From the NCBI GenBank assembly GCA_029213025.1, contig JARGOZ010000060.1, forward strand, positions 1 through 37,581: 37,581 nucleotides of DNA, written 5' to 3'. The stretch comes from Verrucomicrobiales bacterium. GTDB taxonomy: Bacteria > Verrucomicrobiota > Verrucomicrobiia > Verrucomicrobiales > DEV007. A program made the translations under genes and the position numbers. Positions 15,451 to 24,724 of the stretch are shown here, piece after piece (position 1 is the stretch's first letter; each line of letters begins with the position of its first letter). The notes under the pieces are model-generated. The model saw only the letters and a program-made list of their open reading frames with translations. It was not told where the DNA came from and searched no databases.

Positions 15451-17667
15451 ATGGACCCGAAATTAGCCAGAATACTCGACAAAAATCTTTCAGCATTTGA
15501 TCAATCAATCCTTACATTTGATGAATATCTGAATTTAGTAAAAAGTGAACCGTGGGTAACCCGTGACTCGCCTCAATTGCTTCACGATATGTTACTTTCC
15601 TCAGGGGTGGAACATTCCATTGTCCCAGGCAAACCTGTGATACATCAATACAAGTTTTTTGAGAACGATGAACTGGTAGGCAAAAACGTTGTCTTCGGTC
15701 AGCAGCGCGCTAAAGAAAACCTGGTTGAGAAAATGGACAATGCCAGCCGGGGAGCAGAAGCGTCAAAGCGTCTCTGGATTCTGCTAGGCCCTCCCGGCTC
15801 AGCGAAATCCCGTTCTATGGACGGCATAAAACATGCACTGAATACCTATTCCAGTTCAGATGCCGGAAAAACCTACACCCTGCTCCTGCCTACTGTGGAC
15901 GCCCGCCTGAAAGAGAAAGCCGTAATGGAAGAGGATGGGATTTTCTACGTCCAGGCCCCGTTATTTGAAAGACCACTCCAGGTAATCCCCGAAGGCCTGC
16001 GCAACGAATTCTGTCAGCGACTCACTGACTCCATTGATCCGGATGCAGTCCGCGATTTCCTCGACAGTCATTCTCACTACGACAATGAATTCTCCGTGAA
16101 GATCAACGGCAGGATCTCCCCGTATGCCGACTATGTGTTGAAGAATTTCATGAAGGACAAATCTCTATCCTTCCGGGAGATGTTAACCCACCTGAAGGTG
16201 AAGCGTCTTATTTACGATGCACGGACCAAGACCGGCATTGGCTCCTATACGCCCCGGGATGAGAAGAGTCAGGAAGCGGGCTCTCTGGTAGGTAACCTGG
16301 ACTACAGTCTGCTGCCGTTGTTCGGCAGTGAGTCACATCCTCTGGTCCACGATTATCAGGGCGAACTTTGCGCCGGAGCCAACGGCTTTGTCGAGATCCA
16401 CGAGATCCTGAAACTATCGGACAAGTTTCTCTACGAGTTGCTCTTCGCGACCCAGGATAGATTCTTCAAACCTGAAGGCCAACCGCCGATTCCGTTCAAT
16501 GGTATTATCATTGGTCATACTAACTTCCATGAATACAACATGTTCATGGCTAACAACTCTTTCGAAGCACTGCGGTCCAGGACGACCTTTATCGAAATGC
16601 CGTTGTCGGTCGACTTCAAACAGGAGGAGCAAATCTATAGATTCTCCTATTCGAATGACGCCCGCAAATGGAACAAAGAACGGAAACATATCGGACACGT
16701 TGCGCCACACAGTTTGGAGTTACTCAGTCTCGTTGCGGTGATGTCACGGCTCTATGAATCAAAGGCGAACCCGAACATCTCACTGCTTCAGAAAGCCTTG
16801 ATCTATGCCGGTCGCTCCGACAGCGGCGTGGACAACAATATGGCGAAAATGATCCTCGGCGAGTTTCAGTATGTGAAACCCTCTGAAGGAACCTTTGGCC
16901 TCGACCCCAGATTTGTTCAGAACGTTTTTGAAACGACAGAGCATTTCCAGATCAGTGAATACGGTGCCAACTTGCAGGAACTTCTCGGACGCGACAGTGA
17001 CCCCTCGGTGCTCGGCTCGATCGCCATGGAAAACCCCTGTGTAACTCCGCTCGACCTTTTCGTGAGGAACGAGAACTACATGAAAGAAAACTTTGCCTCG
17101 GAAAAGACAAAGTTAAGCCATTATGTGGAAAAGGTTTTACCGCAGGCGAAGGAATGGATTTTCGGCCAAATTGCCAGTGATGTATACGAAGCGATTCTCC
17201 GGGACAACTCCGTCATCGAAACAACCTGGAAAAAGTATACCGATCACGTCCGTGCCTACGCTCACAACACGACTGTGAAGCACGATGTAACTCAGGGCGA
17301 TGTTAAACCCGACGAGCCGTTTATGCAGAGCATTGAACAGTATCTTGGAATCCCGGAGAAAGACGTATTCCGTAAAGAGCTTTCCGATGCCATTTCCAGC
17401 GTCAGTTTCCAGGTTCTGCTCGAGGACGAACCTTCCTATCAAAATGCGATTAAGAAGTACGTTTTCGAAAACGAATTCAAATCCGGCGAGAACATGAAGC
17501 TTTTAGGTTGGATCAAGAGCGGCACAAGTGCTGCCAATGTCCACTCCAGAGAGCAGGAGCAACTCAATGAGACGATTCGATATCTCATGGAGAAAAAAGG
17601 CTACTGCGGGAAGTGTGCATTCCAGGCGCTTGCCATCACGGCGAACGCCTCCAGCATCGTTGCCTAA
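15451..17667 (+). CDS. PrkA-family serine protein kinase/AAA+ protein (first copy)
   Basis: 738 residues, related to E. coli YeaG and Bacillus PrkA (about 640). Walker A is GPPGSAKS (residues 113-120). A family-specific segment YQGELCAGANGFVEIHEILK corresponds to the YSGALCRANQGIMEF region of YeaG, and PIPFNGIIIGHTN to its PFNGIILAHSN. The C-terminal end IRYLMEKKGYCGKCA matches the DRMMEKGYT tail of YeaG. The family has an AAA+ domain and a kinase-like C-terminal part; it phosphorylates proteins in stress or sporulation pathways, and Bacillus PrkA has also been described as an AAA+ protease. First gene of a four-gene operon; DUF444 follows after 37 bases. No Shine-Dalgarno is apparent before ATG 15451. 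Confidence 0.92.
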   Translation: MDPKLARILDKNLSAFDQSILTFDEYLNLVKSEPWVTRDSPQLLHDMLLSSGVEHSIVPGKPVIHQYKFFENDELVGKNVVFGQQRAKENLVEKMDNASRGAEASKRLWILLGPPGSAKSRSMDGIKHALNTYSSSDAGKTYTLLLPTVDARLKEKAVMEEDGIFYVQAPLFERPLQVIPEGLRNEFCQRLTDSIDPDAVRDFLDSHSHYDNEFSVKINGRISPYADYVLKNFMKDKSLSFREMLTHLKVKRLIYDARTKTGIGSYTPRDEKSQEAGSLVGNLDYSLLPLFGSESHPLVHDYQGELCAGANGFVEIHEILKLSDKFLYELLFATQDRFFKPEGQPPIPFNGIIIGHTNFHEYNMFMANNSFEALRSRTTFIEMPLSVDFKQEEQIYRFSYSNDARKWNKERKHIGHVAPHSLELLSLVAVMSRLYESKANPNISLLQKALIYAGRSDSGVDNNMAKMILGEFQYVKPSEGTFGLDPRFVQNVFETTEHFQISEYGANLQELLGRDSDPSVLGSIAMENPCVTPLDLFVRNENYMKENFASEKTKLSHYVEKVLPQAKEWIFGQIASDVYEAILRDNSVIETTWKKYTDHVRAYAHNTTVKHDVTQGDVKPDEPFMQSIEQYLGIPEKDVFRKELSDAISSVSFQVLLEDEPSYQNAIKKYVFENEFKSGENMKLLGWIKSGTSAANVHSREQEQLNETIRYLMEKKGYCGKCAFQALAITANASSIVA

Positions 17668-17704
17668 GTTTCTTCACCCGCCCTTACACCCCTCAGCTTC
17701 CGCT

Positions 17705-18760
17705 ATGACAGAAGACAAAATCAGTTCATCCGATTCGGAAGGAATCTTCAACGATTTCATCAAAGAACGGCTTGAAGACATGGTCGACAACATTATCTCC
17801 GAAGGGGATATGTCGAGCTTCGGCGGGCGCGAAAGTGAGATCATAGTTGAGACGGACGATATTCAGCCACCCCGCTTCACCTACGGGGATGAGCAGGATG
17901 GCCAGGGTGGTGGCGGCGGGGAAGGCCCCGGTCGCGAAGCCGGTCGACTGAGCTTCGCCGTTTCCTACGAGTTGATCATGCAATTGATCGCGGAGAAACT
18001 GAAACTTCCCAGCCTGCTGAAAGAAGGTCAGGGAAAAATCAAAGAAGTCTCCTACGAATTTAAAACCTATGGCACCGCAGGAATTATTCTGGATAAGAAA
18101 CGCACTTTTAAGAGGGCTCTGAAAACCAGTATCGCAACTAAAGTGTATGATCCCGCCAGGGGAATCTACGATATCCAGCTGCGCCGGAAAGACAGGCGGT
18201 TCAAGCTGCCGGAAAGGGTGGAAACACCGCGATACAAAGCGGTGGTTTTCTACATCGGAGATATCTCCTATTCCACATACGGCGAACGCCTCAAACTTGA
18301 GAAGCGGGTGGTGAATTTTATCCAGCACTGGCTCGATTTTAACTACGGTGCCGACAAAGTGGAACACCGCTTTTTTGTCCACGATTCAGAAGCCTATGAA
18401 GTGATGGCCGATCAGTTCTTTAACGTCAGCAATGCCGGAGGAACTCAGGCAAGTATGGTTTTTGACATGGTGAGCCAGGTGGCCCGCAATGAATACGAAA
18501 TCAACTCAACGAATTTCTATGCATTCTACTTCGGTGACGGCGAAGTGTTTCACGACGATGCGGAGGAAATCATGCGTATTCTTGATGAGGATATGCTGCC
18601 TTTTTTCAACAGAATCGGTGTCACCGAGGTCAAACCAAGTGGGATGAGTCAACTTGTGAGTATTCTGGAGGAACGGTTTGATAACGATGAGGTCGTTCGT
18701 CTAACCCAGATGAGAGATTCATCAAAAATCAAGAAAGTGATTTGCGACTTATTTAGATAG
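17705..18760 (+). CDS. YeaH/DUF444 family protein with von Willebrand A-like domain
   Basis: 351 residues, shorter than E. coli YeaH (427). An acidic N-terminus and Gly-rich linker (GQGGGGGEGPGREAGR) precede the conserved body. The C-terminal half is a vWA-like fold with the MIDAS-type DxSxS motif in GDISYSTYG and a Thr in NAGGTQAS, aligned with MDVSGS and ETGGT of YeaH. The frame continues upstream to 17528 inside prkA, but that part is Arg/Pro-rich and overlaps; ATG 17705 gives the MTEDKISS start. YeaH and YeaG are a functional pair in nitrogen starvation and stress in E. coli. Here YeaH sits between PrkA and SpoVR. Confidence 0.9.
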   Translation: MTEDKISSSDSEGIFNDFIKERLEDMVDNIISEGDMSSFGGRESEIIVETDDIQPPRFTYGDEQDGQGGGGGEGPGREAGRLSFAVSYELIMQLIAEKLKLPSLLKEGQGKIKEVSYEFKTYGTAGIILDKKRTFKRALKTSIATKVYDPARGIYDIQLRRKDRRFKLPERVETPRYKAVVFYIGDISYSTYGERLKLEKRVVNFIQHWLDFNYGADKVEHRFFVHDSEAYEVMADQFFNVSNAGGTQASMVFDMVSQVARNEYEINSTNFYAFYFGDGEVFHDDAEEIMRILDEDMLPFFNRIGVTEVKPSGMSQLVSILEERFDNDEVVRLTQMRDSSKIKKVICDLFR

Positions 18761-18769
18761 GACCTTTTT

Positions 18770-20392
18770 ATGCGTAGTATCGATACAGATCTTGAACTGA
18801 AGCATCTCGAACAGAGAGTGCTCCATTACGCTCACGACGTATTTCACCGGACACTTCCGGAGATGCGCTTCTTTATCCTTGAGCCGATGGAGTTTGCCTC
18901 ACTCCTTCACAAACGGGTATATCCGAAAAGCCCGCAAAATCTCTGGGAAGGCAAAGAGATGATTTCCACCCGCTACCGGGTCGATTCCGGGCAGGAATCA
19001 TCTCTGTATTACGAAGTGGTTCAAACAGGCCGCCCGTCTTACGCCTATTTGAACGAAACCAATTCACCAATGGTTCAGGCCAGCGTCATGGCACACGTTG
19101 TCGGCCACTGTGAGTTTTCCGAGTTGAACGTGTTGCATGATTCCAATGATGACCGGACCGAGCGGGTGATGTATCTCGTAAACCGGGTCGACCGCTCCCG
19201 CCAGGGCATGGGCGAAGCTCACTACCGCACCTTCTGGAATGCGGCGGAATCGTTAGTTTCCCTGATCGCTCCCAATTCCCAGTTCAACCTGGAAAGCTCC
19301 GTCGATACCGACATTCTCTATTCCGATCCGCTCGAGAAAGAAAAAGAAAAGGAATCCTCCCTGCTGACTTTTCCTTACTCCTACACGCTTTCCGAAGTCA
19401 TTCAGAAAAAGGAGAATCACGAATCCCTGCTCGAAACAGACAACCGGAGAAAATCGAACAAGGAAGCGCTCAACCGCCGTGGCTATAAGCTGAAAGCGCC
19501 GTGTCAGGATATCATGGGATTTCTCCGGAAGTTTGCTCCTGCCAGCACCGGGGAGCGAAATATCCTCGACTATCTCTATACGGTCAATTCCACTTCGGAT
19601 TTTGTCATCCGCACCCAGATCATGAACGAAGGCTGGGCGATGTACTGGGAGCACAAGATCATGAAAAAGCTTTTCGAAGAGAAAGCTTGTACCGGAATCA
19701 TCGACTACTGCAAAATTTTCGCCGGTGTTTGTTATCCGCGTCCCTACTACCAGCGCAATCCGTATCATCTGGGTTACTACATGTGGAACCACATCGAAGA
19801 ACTCTATGAACAGGGCAAGGTGAGCCTCGAATTCGTTGAAGAAACCGACGTTGCCAAAAAAGCAGCCTGGGATAAGCCGTCCGGCCAGCAGCCGCTCAAG
19901 GCGATGGAGCATATCATTGAGACCTGCACGGACTACGAGTTTCTCCGCCGCTTTCTTACCACTGAATTGATCGACAAGTTTCACCTCAACCGGATTCCGA
20001 AATCACACATCCCGCATCTGAAAATCACGGCGAATGATGTAGCCCGTGAAGACCGGCAGTTTGTCTGGGTCAACCCGGAACCTGTCAAAGAGCAAATGCT
20101 CAATTTCTTTACTCACTTTCACCGCCCCAGAATCTATCTAATTGATGTCGATTTTATGGAGGGCGGACTGTTGCTTTATCATCGTGATGACGGCAGGGAT
20201 CTCCGCCGCAGGTGGATCCGGCCGACATTGAAGAATATTAATATGATATGGAAAGGACCGGTGTCCCTTCTCTGTCGCGAAAGCCTCTATACATTATCCG
20301 CCGGGAAATTTAAAAACAGCACTGTTGAAGCGCCTCCATTCGAACACATCGTGGAACGGATGCAGGAAGGACGACGCCCCTTTGTACTATAA
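18770..20392 (+). CDS. SpoVR family protein (YcgB-like)
   Basis: 540 residues, close to Bacillus SpoVR (468) and E. coli YcgB (510). Recognisable signatures are the VVGHCEFSELN segment, the IMNEGWAMYWEHKI metalloprotease-like motif (MNEGWA in SpoVR), NPYHLGYYMWNHIEE and the late FHLNRIPK block. SpoVR is required for spore cortex formation in Bacillus, but in non-sporulating bacteria it travels with PrkA and YeaH as a stress module of unresolved biochemistry. The gene starts nine bases after yeaH's stop and is followed seven bases later by a second prkA. A charged insertion (LEKEKEKESS, about 189-198) is present. Confidence 0.93.
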   Translation: MRSIDTDLELKHLEQRVLHYAHDVFHRTLPEMRFFILEPMEFASLLHKRVYPKSPQNLWEGKEMISTRYRVDSGQESSLYYEVVQTGRPSYAYLNETNSPMVQASVMAHVVGHCEFSELNVLHDSNDDRTERVMYLVNRVDRSRQGMGEAHYRTFWNAAESLVSLIAPNSQFNLESSVDTDILYSDPLEKEKEKESSLLTFPYSYTLSEVIQKKENHESLLETDNRRKSNKEALNRRGYKLKAPCQDIMGFLRKFAPASTGERNILDYLYTVNSTSDFVIRTQIMNEGWAMYWEHKIMKKLFEEKACTGIIDYCKIFAGVCYPRPYYQRNPYHLGYYMWNHIEELYEQGKVSLEFVEETDVAKKAAWDKPSGQQPLKAMEHIIETCTDYEFLRRFLTTELIDKFHLNRIPKSHIPHLKITANDVAREDRQFVWVNPEPVKEQMLNFFTHFHRPRIYLIDVDFMEGGLLLYHRDDGRDLRRRWIRPTLKNINMIWKGPVSLLCRESLYTLSAGKFKNSTVEAPPFEHIVERMQEGRRPFVL

Positions 20393-20399
20393 CGAAATT

Positions 20400-22928
20400 A
20401 TGGAAGACGAACTCATAGATTCTGACTTTGACTATCGTCGCCTTTTAAAAACGGGAAGGCGAACCAGTTTAAGGTTTTCGGAGTTTGTTGAAAAATTTAT
20501 TCACGAACCCGAAACCATACTAAAAACATCCGCATCGATTTTACTTGATGCGATCAAGCACTTTGATGTGGAAGCCGTGGTCCGGAGCGGTGAACCATGT
20601 CTGCGGTACAAGCTTTTCCAGGACCATTTTACCACTGGAGTGAATGCAGTGTACGGTCAGGAATTTTGTATCAAGCGCATCGTCGATGTCATTGAATCGG
20701 TTGATAAAGAATCCGGTCCCAGGCGGGGTATTGTTCTGGTCGGACCACCGGCATCGGGTAAAACAAATATCGTTGATCTGATTTCAAGGGCGCTGGAGGA
20801 GTATTCGAAGGAAAAGAAGATTAAGCAGTACACTTTCTACTTCCGACTCGAGGGCGAGAACGGCCACATCCTCGAATTCCGCTCGTCGATGACGCCCAAC
20901 CCAATCCTGCTTTTCCCGATCACGGTTCGTCACGACGATGATTCCGTTTCCCATCCCCGGCAGGAGATCTTCGACCACGTCACGGAAATCCACCGCCGGA
21001 AATCAGATTTCTCTGTGCCCTCTTATTATCAGTACGCCACGCTCGACAAACGTTCTCTCGATGTCATCGAAACACTTCGTCAGAACCCGAGAAATGATGG
21101 CAAGTCGCTGTTCGATTTGATTGAGGAATATGTTCGTGTGGAGGAAGTAGAGTACTCTGTTCCGCGCGGTAAAGGAATCGCCAACATTGACGACATGCGG
21201 CAATTGCGGACCATGGTTCGCCCGATCAACCTGTCGGAACCTGACATGCGACTTCTCAATGAGCATTTTCAGGGAAAAATGATGTTTACCTACGAAGGAG
21301 CCCTGCTTTCGTCGAACCGGGGCATGCTGCATATTCACGACGCATTTTCCGGCGACGGCCACATCCCTGACGAAGCCGAATACAAACCTCTATTAATGCT
21401 GCTGGGCTCCGGGAAAATCACTCTCGAATTTACCCAGGCATCGCTCGACACCACGGTGCTGATGACGACGAATCTCGAAGAGATGAAGCGCCTCGACCGA
21501 CAGTTAACCTCCAGCAAACTACTCGATCGGATCGAAAAAGTGCCGGTGAATTACCTGCTGGATGCCGTTTCCGAAATGGACATCCTCCGGCGCGATATGA
21601 ACAATGTCCGCGACAAGTATGCCATTGACCCGAATCTGTTTCCTGTAGCGGCCTACTATGCCGTGTTAACCAGACTGTTTCCGCCTTCCCGTAAAAAGTT
21701 CCCACCTGGCTGGGACGATGAGAAGAAGAAACTCTATAAGCGGATCACGCCGGAGCAGAAACTGTTTATCTACGCTGATCAATCGGAAGATCCGGTGCAT
21801 ACGATCAAGAGCCTCCCGCCGTGGGATCCTTTCCGCAATGAATGCCGCCGCCTCGGGATCGACCTGAACGACGACGAGTTTGTCAGAAATTTTGTGGTGC
21901 GGCACCCCGACGCGATTTCGCTGAAGGAATGCGGACTTTTCTCCGACAACGATCTGAAGATCATCGATGACCAATTTATGCGGGAACTTCGCAGCGAACA
22001 TTTCCCCGATGAAGGTCGCCACGGACTGTCGATTCGCCAGCTACAGAACATCATGCGTAACACGATTTCGATTTCGGACGGTCGAAAAGTCACCGTTCCT
22101 ATCTTTCTCGATCAGCTGAATCAGGTGCTGAAGGAAGGTGAAAATGTTCACCACTGGCTCGAACTTGGTTCCCCCGATTTTTCCGACTCACCCTGGGAGA
22201 GAGAACCCATTTTCACCCGGGAAATCGGCAACCTGCTCCTCGATGACGGTGAAGGTGACTTCGGTGATTTCTACGGGCTGATTAACGTCGTTCGCGGGAT
22301 TTATCATTCCACATTGAAGCGGGAAATTACCGTGGCAACCGTGGACCGGGACCCCGCTCGAATTGAACACGACCTGCGGAAATACATCCAACACGCGCTG
22401 CTTGAAAAAGCGCTGGAGAATAAAGCTTTCGCTCATGTCCTCGTCCCCCGGTATACCTATGTAGAGCCGGTGTCCGGAGAGAAAATCGACAAGCCGGATA
22501 TACAGTTTTTAAAATCGATCGAAGCCATTATTCACCCCGGTGATCACGATGGACGTAACCGTCGCAAGATCGCCCAGAAATTTCTCGATCTGCATAGTTC
22601 GGGTGATATTACATCCGATCCGGAAAAGGCAGTCATCGTAAGTCATGATGACAATTTGTTGCACGCCTTTTCGGCGGAATACACGGCTCTCCTTTCGCAT
22701 CGGAAAACTGTCGGTGGTTTCGACTATGTGGCTCTTCGGGATGCTTTCTTCCAAAAGCAGGGCACACCGAAAAAGTACGAGAAACTTCCGGACAACATTA
22801 AAGCCCAGGTAGACACAATCCTGAATAACATGACCATCCGGTTCAAATACCCGCCGGAAATCGCGCTCGATACGGTGGTTTACGCCATCCGGAATGATGT
22901 TGTCGATTTCGGCGATATTCTCGCCTGA
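20400..22928 (+). CDS. PrkA-family AAA+ kinase (second, larger copy)
   Basis: 842 residues from ATG 20400; the frame upstream overlaps spoVR and is discarded. Walker A is GPPASGKT (residues 115-122). YEGALLSSNRGMLHIHDAF is the counterpart of the first copy's YQGELCAGANGFVEIHEIL. Identity to the first copy seems low outside these blocks, and the C-terminal end (NNMTIRFKYPPEIALDTVVYAI) differs, with roughly 100 more residues overall. The arginine-rich N-terminal region is shared in type but not in sequence. I call it PrkA family with good confidence; whether it is an active kinase, a protease-like AAA+ or a regulator of the first copy cannot be read. It closes the operon. Confidence 0.88.
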   Translation: MEDELIDSDFDYRRLLKTGRRTSLRFSEFVEKFIHEPETILKTSASILLDAIKHFDVEAVVRSGEPCLRYKLFQDHFTTGVNAVYGQEFCIKRIVDVIESVDKESGPRRGIVLVGPPASGKTNIVDLISRALEEYSKEKKIKQYTFYFRLEGENGHILEFRSSMTPNPILLFPITVRHDDDSVSHPRQEIFDHVTEIHRRKSDFSVPSYYQYATLDKRSLDVIETLRQNPRNDGKSLFDLIEEYVRVEEVEYSVPRGKGIANIDDMRQLRTMVRPINLSEPDMRLLNEHFQGKMMFTYEGALLSSNRGMLHIHDAFSGDGHIPDEAEYKPLLMLLGSGKITLEFTQASLDTTVLMTTNLEEMKRLDRQLTSSKLLDRIEKVPVNYLLDAVSEMDILRRDMNNVRDKYAIDPNLFPVAAYYAVLTRLFPPSRKKFPPGWDDEKKKLYKRITPEQKLFIYADQSEDPVHTIKSLPPWDPFRNECRRLGIDLNDDEFVRNFVVRHPDAISLKECGLFSDNDLKIIDDQFMRELRSEHFPDEGRHGLSIRQLQNIMRNTISISDGRKVTVPIFLDQLNQVLKEGENVHHWLELGSPDFSDSPWEREPIFTREIGNLLLDDGEGDFGDFYGLINVVRGIYHSTLKREITVATVDRDPARIEHDLRKYIQHALLEKALENKAFAHVLVPRYTYVEPVSGEKIDKPDIQFLKSIEAIIHPGDHDGRNRRKIAQKFLDLHSSGDITSDPEKAVIVSHDDNLLHAFSAEYTALLSHRKTVGGFDYVALRDAFFQKQGTPKKYEKLPDNIKAQVDTILNNMTIRFKYPPEIALDTVVYAIRNDVVDFGDILA

Positions 22929-22975
22929 AAATTTCCCTCTCGACAGCCCGGTTGATCTTCCTATCTTCAGGGGAT

Positions 22976-23812
22976 ATGAAGATCGACGCCCACCACCATT
23001 TCTGGAACTACGACCCGGAAGAATACCAGTGGATCGGTGACGGTATGGAGGATTTGAAACGGGATTTTGGCCCGGCGGATCTGGAAGCAAAACTCAAGTC
23101 ATCGGGAATTGACGGGGTAATTTCCGTGCAGGCGAGAACCAATGATGAAGAAAACCGGTTTCTCCTCGACTACGCTTCCAAGCATGAGTTTATCAAAGGT
23201 GTAGTGGGCTATGTCGATCTTACCCGGGCGGACGCCAGGGCAAAGCTCGAACAATTTTCACTCGGCCACGAAAAAGCCGTTGGGGTTCGCGAAGTTCTCC
23301 AGGGCATCGAAGACGATGCATATTGCCTGCGGGAGGACTTCAACAGAGGCATTTCGCTGCTCCACGATTTTGGTCTCGTCTACGATATCCTGATTTTCCC
23401 CCGCCACATTACTAACGCAACCACATTGGTTGACCGGCACCCTGATCAAATATTTATCCTCGATCATATAGCCAAACCGCAGATCCGGACTTCTACGCCC
23501 GATCCGAATTGGGTCAAACATATCAGAGAACTAGGCAAGCGGGAGCATGTCTTCTGCAAGATCAGTGGCATGGTAACAGAAGTAGACAAGAATATCGCCT
23601 GGTCAGCCGGTTTACTGCGTCCCTATTTCGAGGTGGTTTTTGAAGCTTTCGGGCCAAACCGCGTCATGTTCGGAAGCGATTGGCCGGTCTGTCTGCTGAG
23701 ATCCGAATACCGCACCTGGGTGGAAACAGCCAGGGGCTTGACCATGCTTCTGTCAGACGACGAGCAGGCTTCATTCTGGAGCGCCAATGCCATTGCTGCC
23801 TACGGAATCTGA
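22976..23812 (+). CDS. Amidohydrolase-2 family lactonase, L-fuconolactonase-like
   Basis: 278 residues. Begins MKIDAHHHFWNYDPEEYQWI, with the metal-binding HxH (His6/His8) and the HFW...Y.WI pattern of COG3618 lactonases (L-fucono-1,5-lactonase, L-rhamnono-lactonase, galactonolactonase). LDHIAKP carries a further metal His and FGSDWPVC the catalytic Asp. It hydrolyses a sugar lactone to the aldonic acid in the cytoplasm; the exact sugar is uncertain. A frame 24 bases longer exists, but ATG 22976 matches the family start. It follows the prkA operon by 47 bases. A YjhG/YagF-type aldonate dehydratase at 27824 is a plausible downstream enzyme. Confidence 0.88.
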   Translation: MKIDAHHHFWNYDPEEYQWIGDGMEDLKRDFGPADLEAKLKSSGIDGVISVQARTNDEENRFLLDYASKHEFIKGVVGYVDLTRADARAKLEQFSLGHEKAVGVREVLQGIEDDAYCLREDFNRGISLLHDFGLVYDILIFPRHITNATTLVDRHPDQIFILDHIAKPQIRTSTPDPNWVKHIRELGKREHVFCKISGMVTEVDKNIAWSAGLLRPYFEVVFEAFGPNRVMFGSDWPVCLLRSEYRTWVETARGLTMLLSDDEQASFWSANAIAAYGI

Positions 23813-23926
23813 TCTGACTCCGTTTAGCAAAAACACGTCAATTTGAGTCGAATTTCGGTTTGACATCGTATCGGGGCACCCTGAATCTCGCATTCATTTT
23901 TTAGAAAATCTATCCTCAAAACAGAT

Positions 23927-24640
23927 ATGTCAGTACTAGTTGGAAAACAGGCTCCCCGTTTCAAGGCGAGCGCCGTGTCAAAAGGGAAAATCGTCGAAAA
24001 TTTCTCTCTGGATCGTTTCAAAGGAAAAAAATACGTCCTCTTCTTTTTCTATCCGAAGGACTTCACATTCGTCTGCCCGACTGAGCTCCACGCGTTTCAG
24101 GATTCCCTGAAACAATTCGAATCCCGCGATGTGCAAGTGGTTGGATGCTCCACCGACACAGAAATGTCTCACTGGGGCTGGCTTCAAGTCCCCCGCTCTC
24201 AGGGCGGAATCGAGGGCATCACCTACCCGATCGTAGCGGACACCAATAAGACAATTTCCGCCGACTATGATGTGCTCGTTGGTGACTACCAATTTAACGA
24301 GGACGGATCATTCACTGCCGAAGGGGAACTCATTGCCTACCGCGGCCTTTTCCTGATCGACAAACAGGGAATCGTGCAACATCAGGTGGTAAACAATCTG
24401 CCTCTGGGCCGTTCGGTTAAAGAAGCTCTCCGTATGGTTGATGCGCTTCAGCATTACGAAAAGAATGGTGAGGTTTGTCCGATGGACTGGGTTCTCGGCG
24501 AAGAAGCTATGGAGGCCAATCACGAAAGCACTGCTACCTACCTTTCGAAAAACTCGATGGCCGATTCCAAAAGCAACGGCAATGGCTCCAAACCGGTAGC
24601 CTCTTCGAAAAAGAGAAAGACCGCCAAAGCCGGTGCCTGA
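23927..24640 (+). CDS. Typical 2-Cys peroxiredoxin (AhpC/Prx1 type) with basic C-terminal extension
   Basis: 237 residues. Reduces hydrogen peroxide and organic hydroperoxides. Peroxidatic Cys50 lies in DFTFVCPTEL, preceded by FFYPKDF; resolving Cys184 is in NGEVCPMDW. Up to about residue 195 it is a standard Prx1/AhpC protein of the expected length; the last 40 residues (NHESTATYLSKNSMADSK... KKRKTAKAGA) are an extra low-complexity Ser/Lys tail not found in most relatives. Monocistronic: a strong terminator follows at 24674. The reductant (AhpF or thioredoxin) is not in the window. Confidence 0.95.
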   Translation: MSVLVGKQAPRFKASAVSKGKIVENFSLDRFKGKKYVLFFFYPKDFTFVCPTELHAFQDSLKQFESRDVQVVGCSTDTEMSHWGWLQVPRSQGGIEGITYPIVADTNKTISADYDVLVGDYQFNEDGSFTAEGELIAYRGLFLIDKQGIVQHQVVNNLPLGRSVKEALRMVDALQHYEKNGEVCPMDWVLGEEAMEANHESTATYLSKNSMADSKSNGNGSKPVASSKKRKTAKAGA

Positions 24641-24673
24641 TAAATTGATTCAATAACCCTTTCTACAATTCGA

Positions 24674-24708
24674 TGCCCCGGCTTGTGCACAGGTCGGGGC
24701 ATTTTCTT
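24674..24708 (+). terminator. Rho-independent terminator after the peroxiredoxin gene
   Basis: Stem TGCCCCG (24674-24680) with CGGGGCA (24695-24701), a 14-base loop, then TTTTCTT. It lies 34 bases after the stop and ends shortly before the next gene's ATG at 24725. Confidence 0.85.
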
Positions 24709-24724
24709 GTGCCAGGATATAGAG

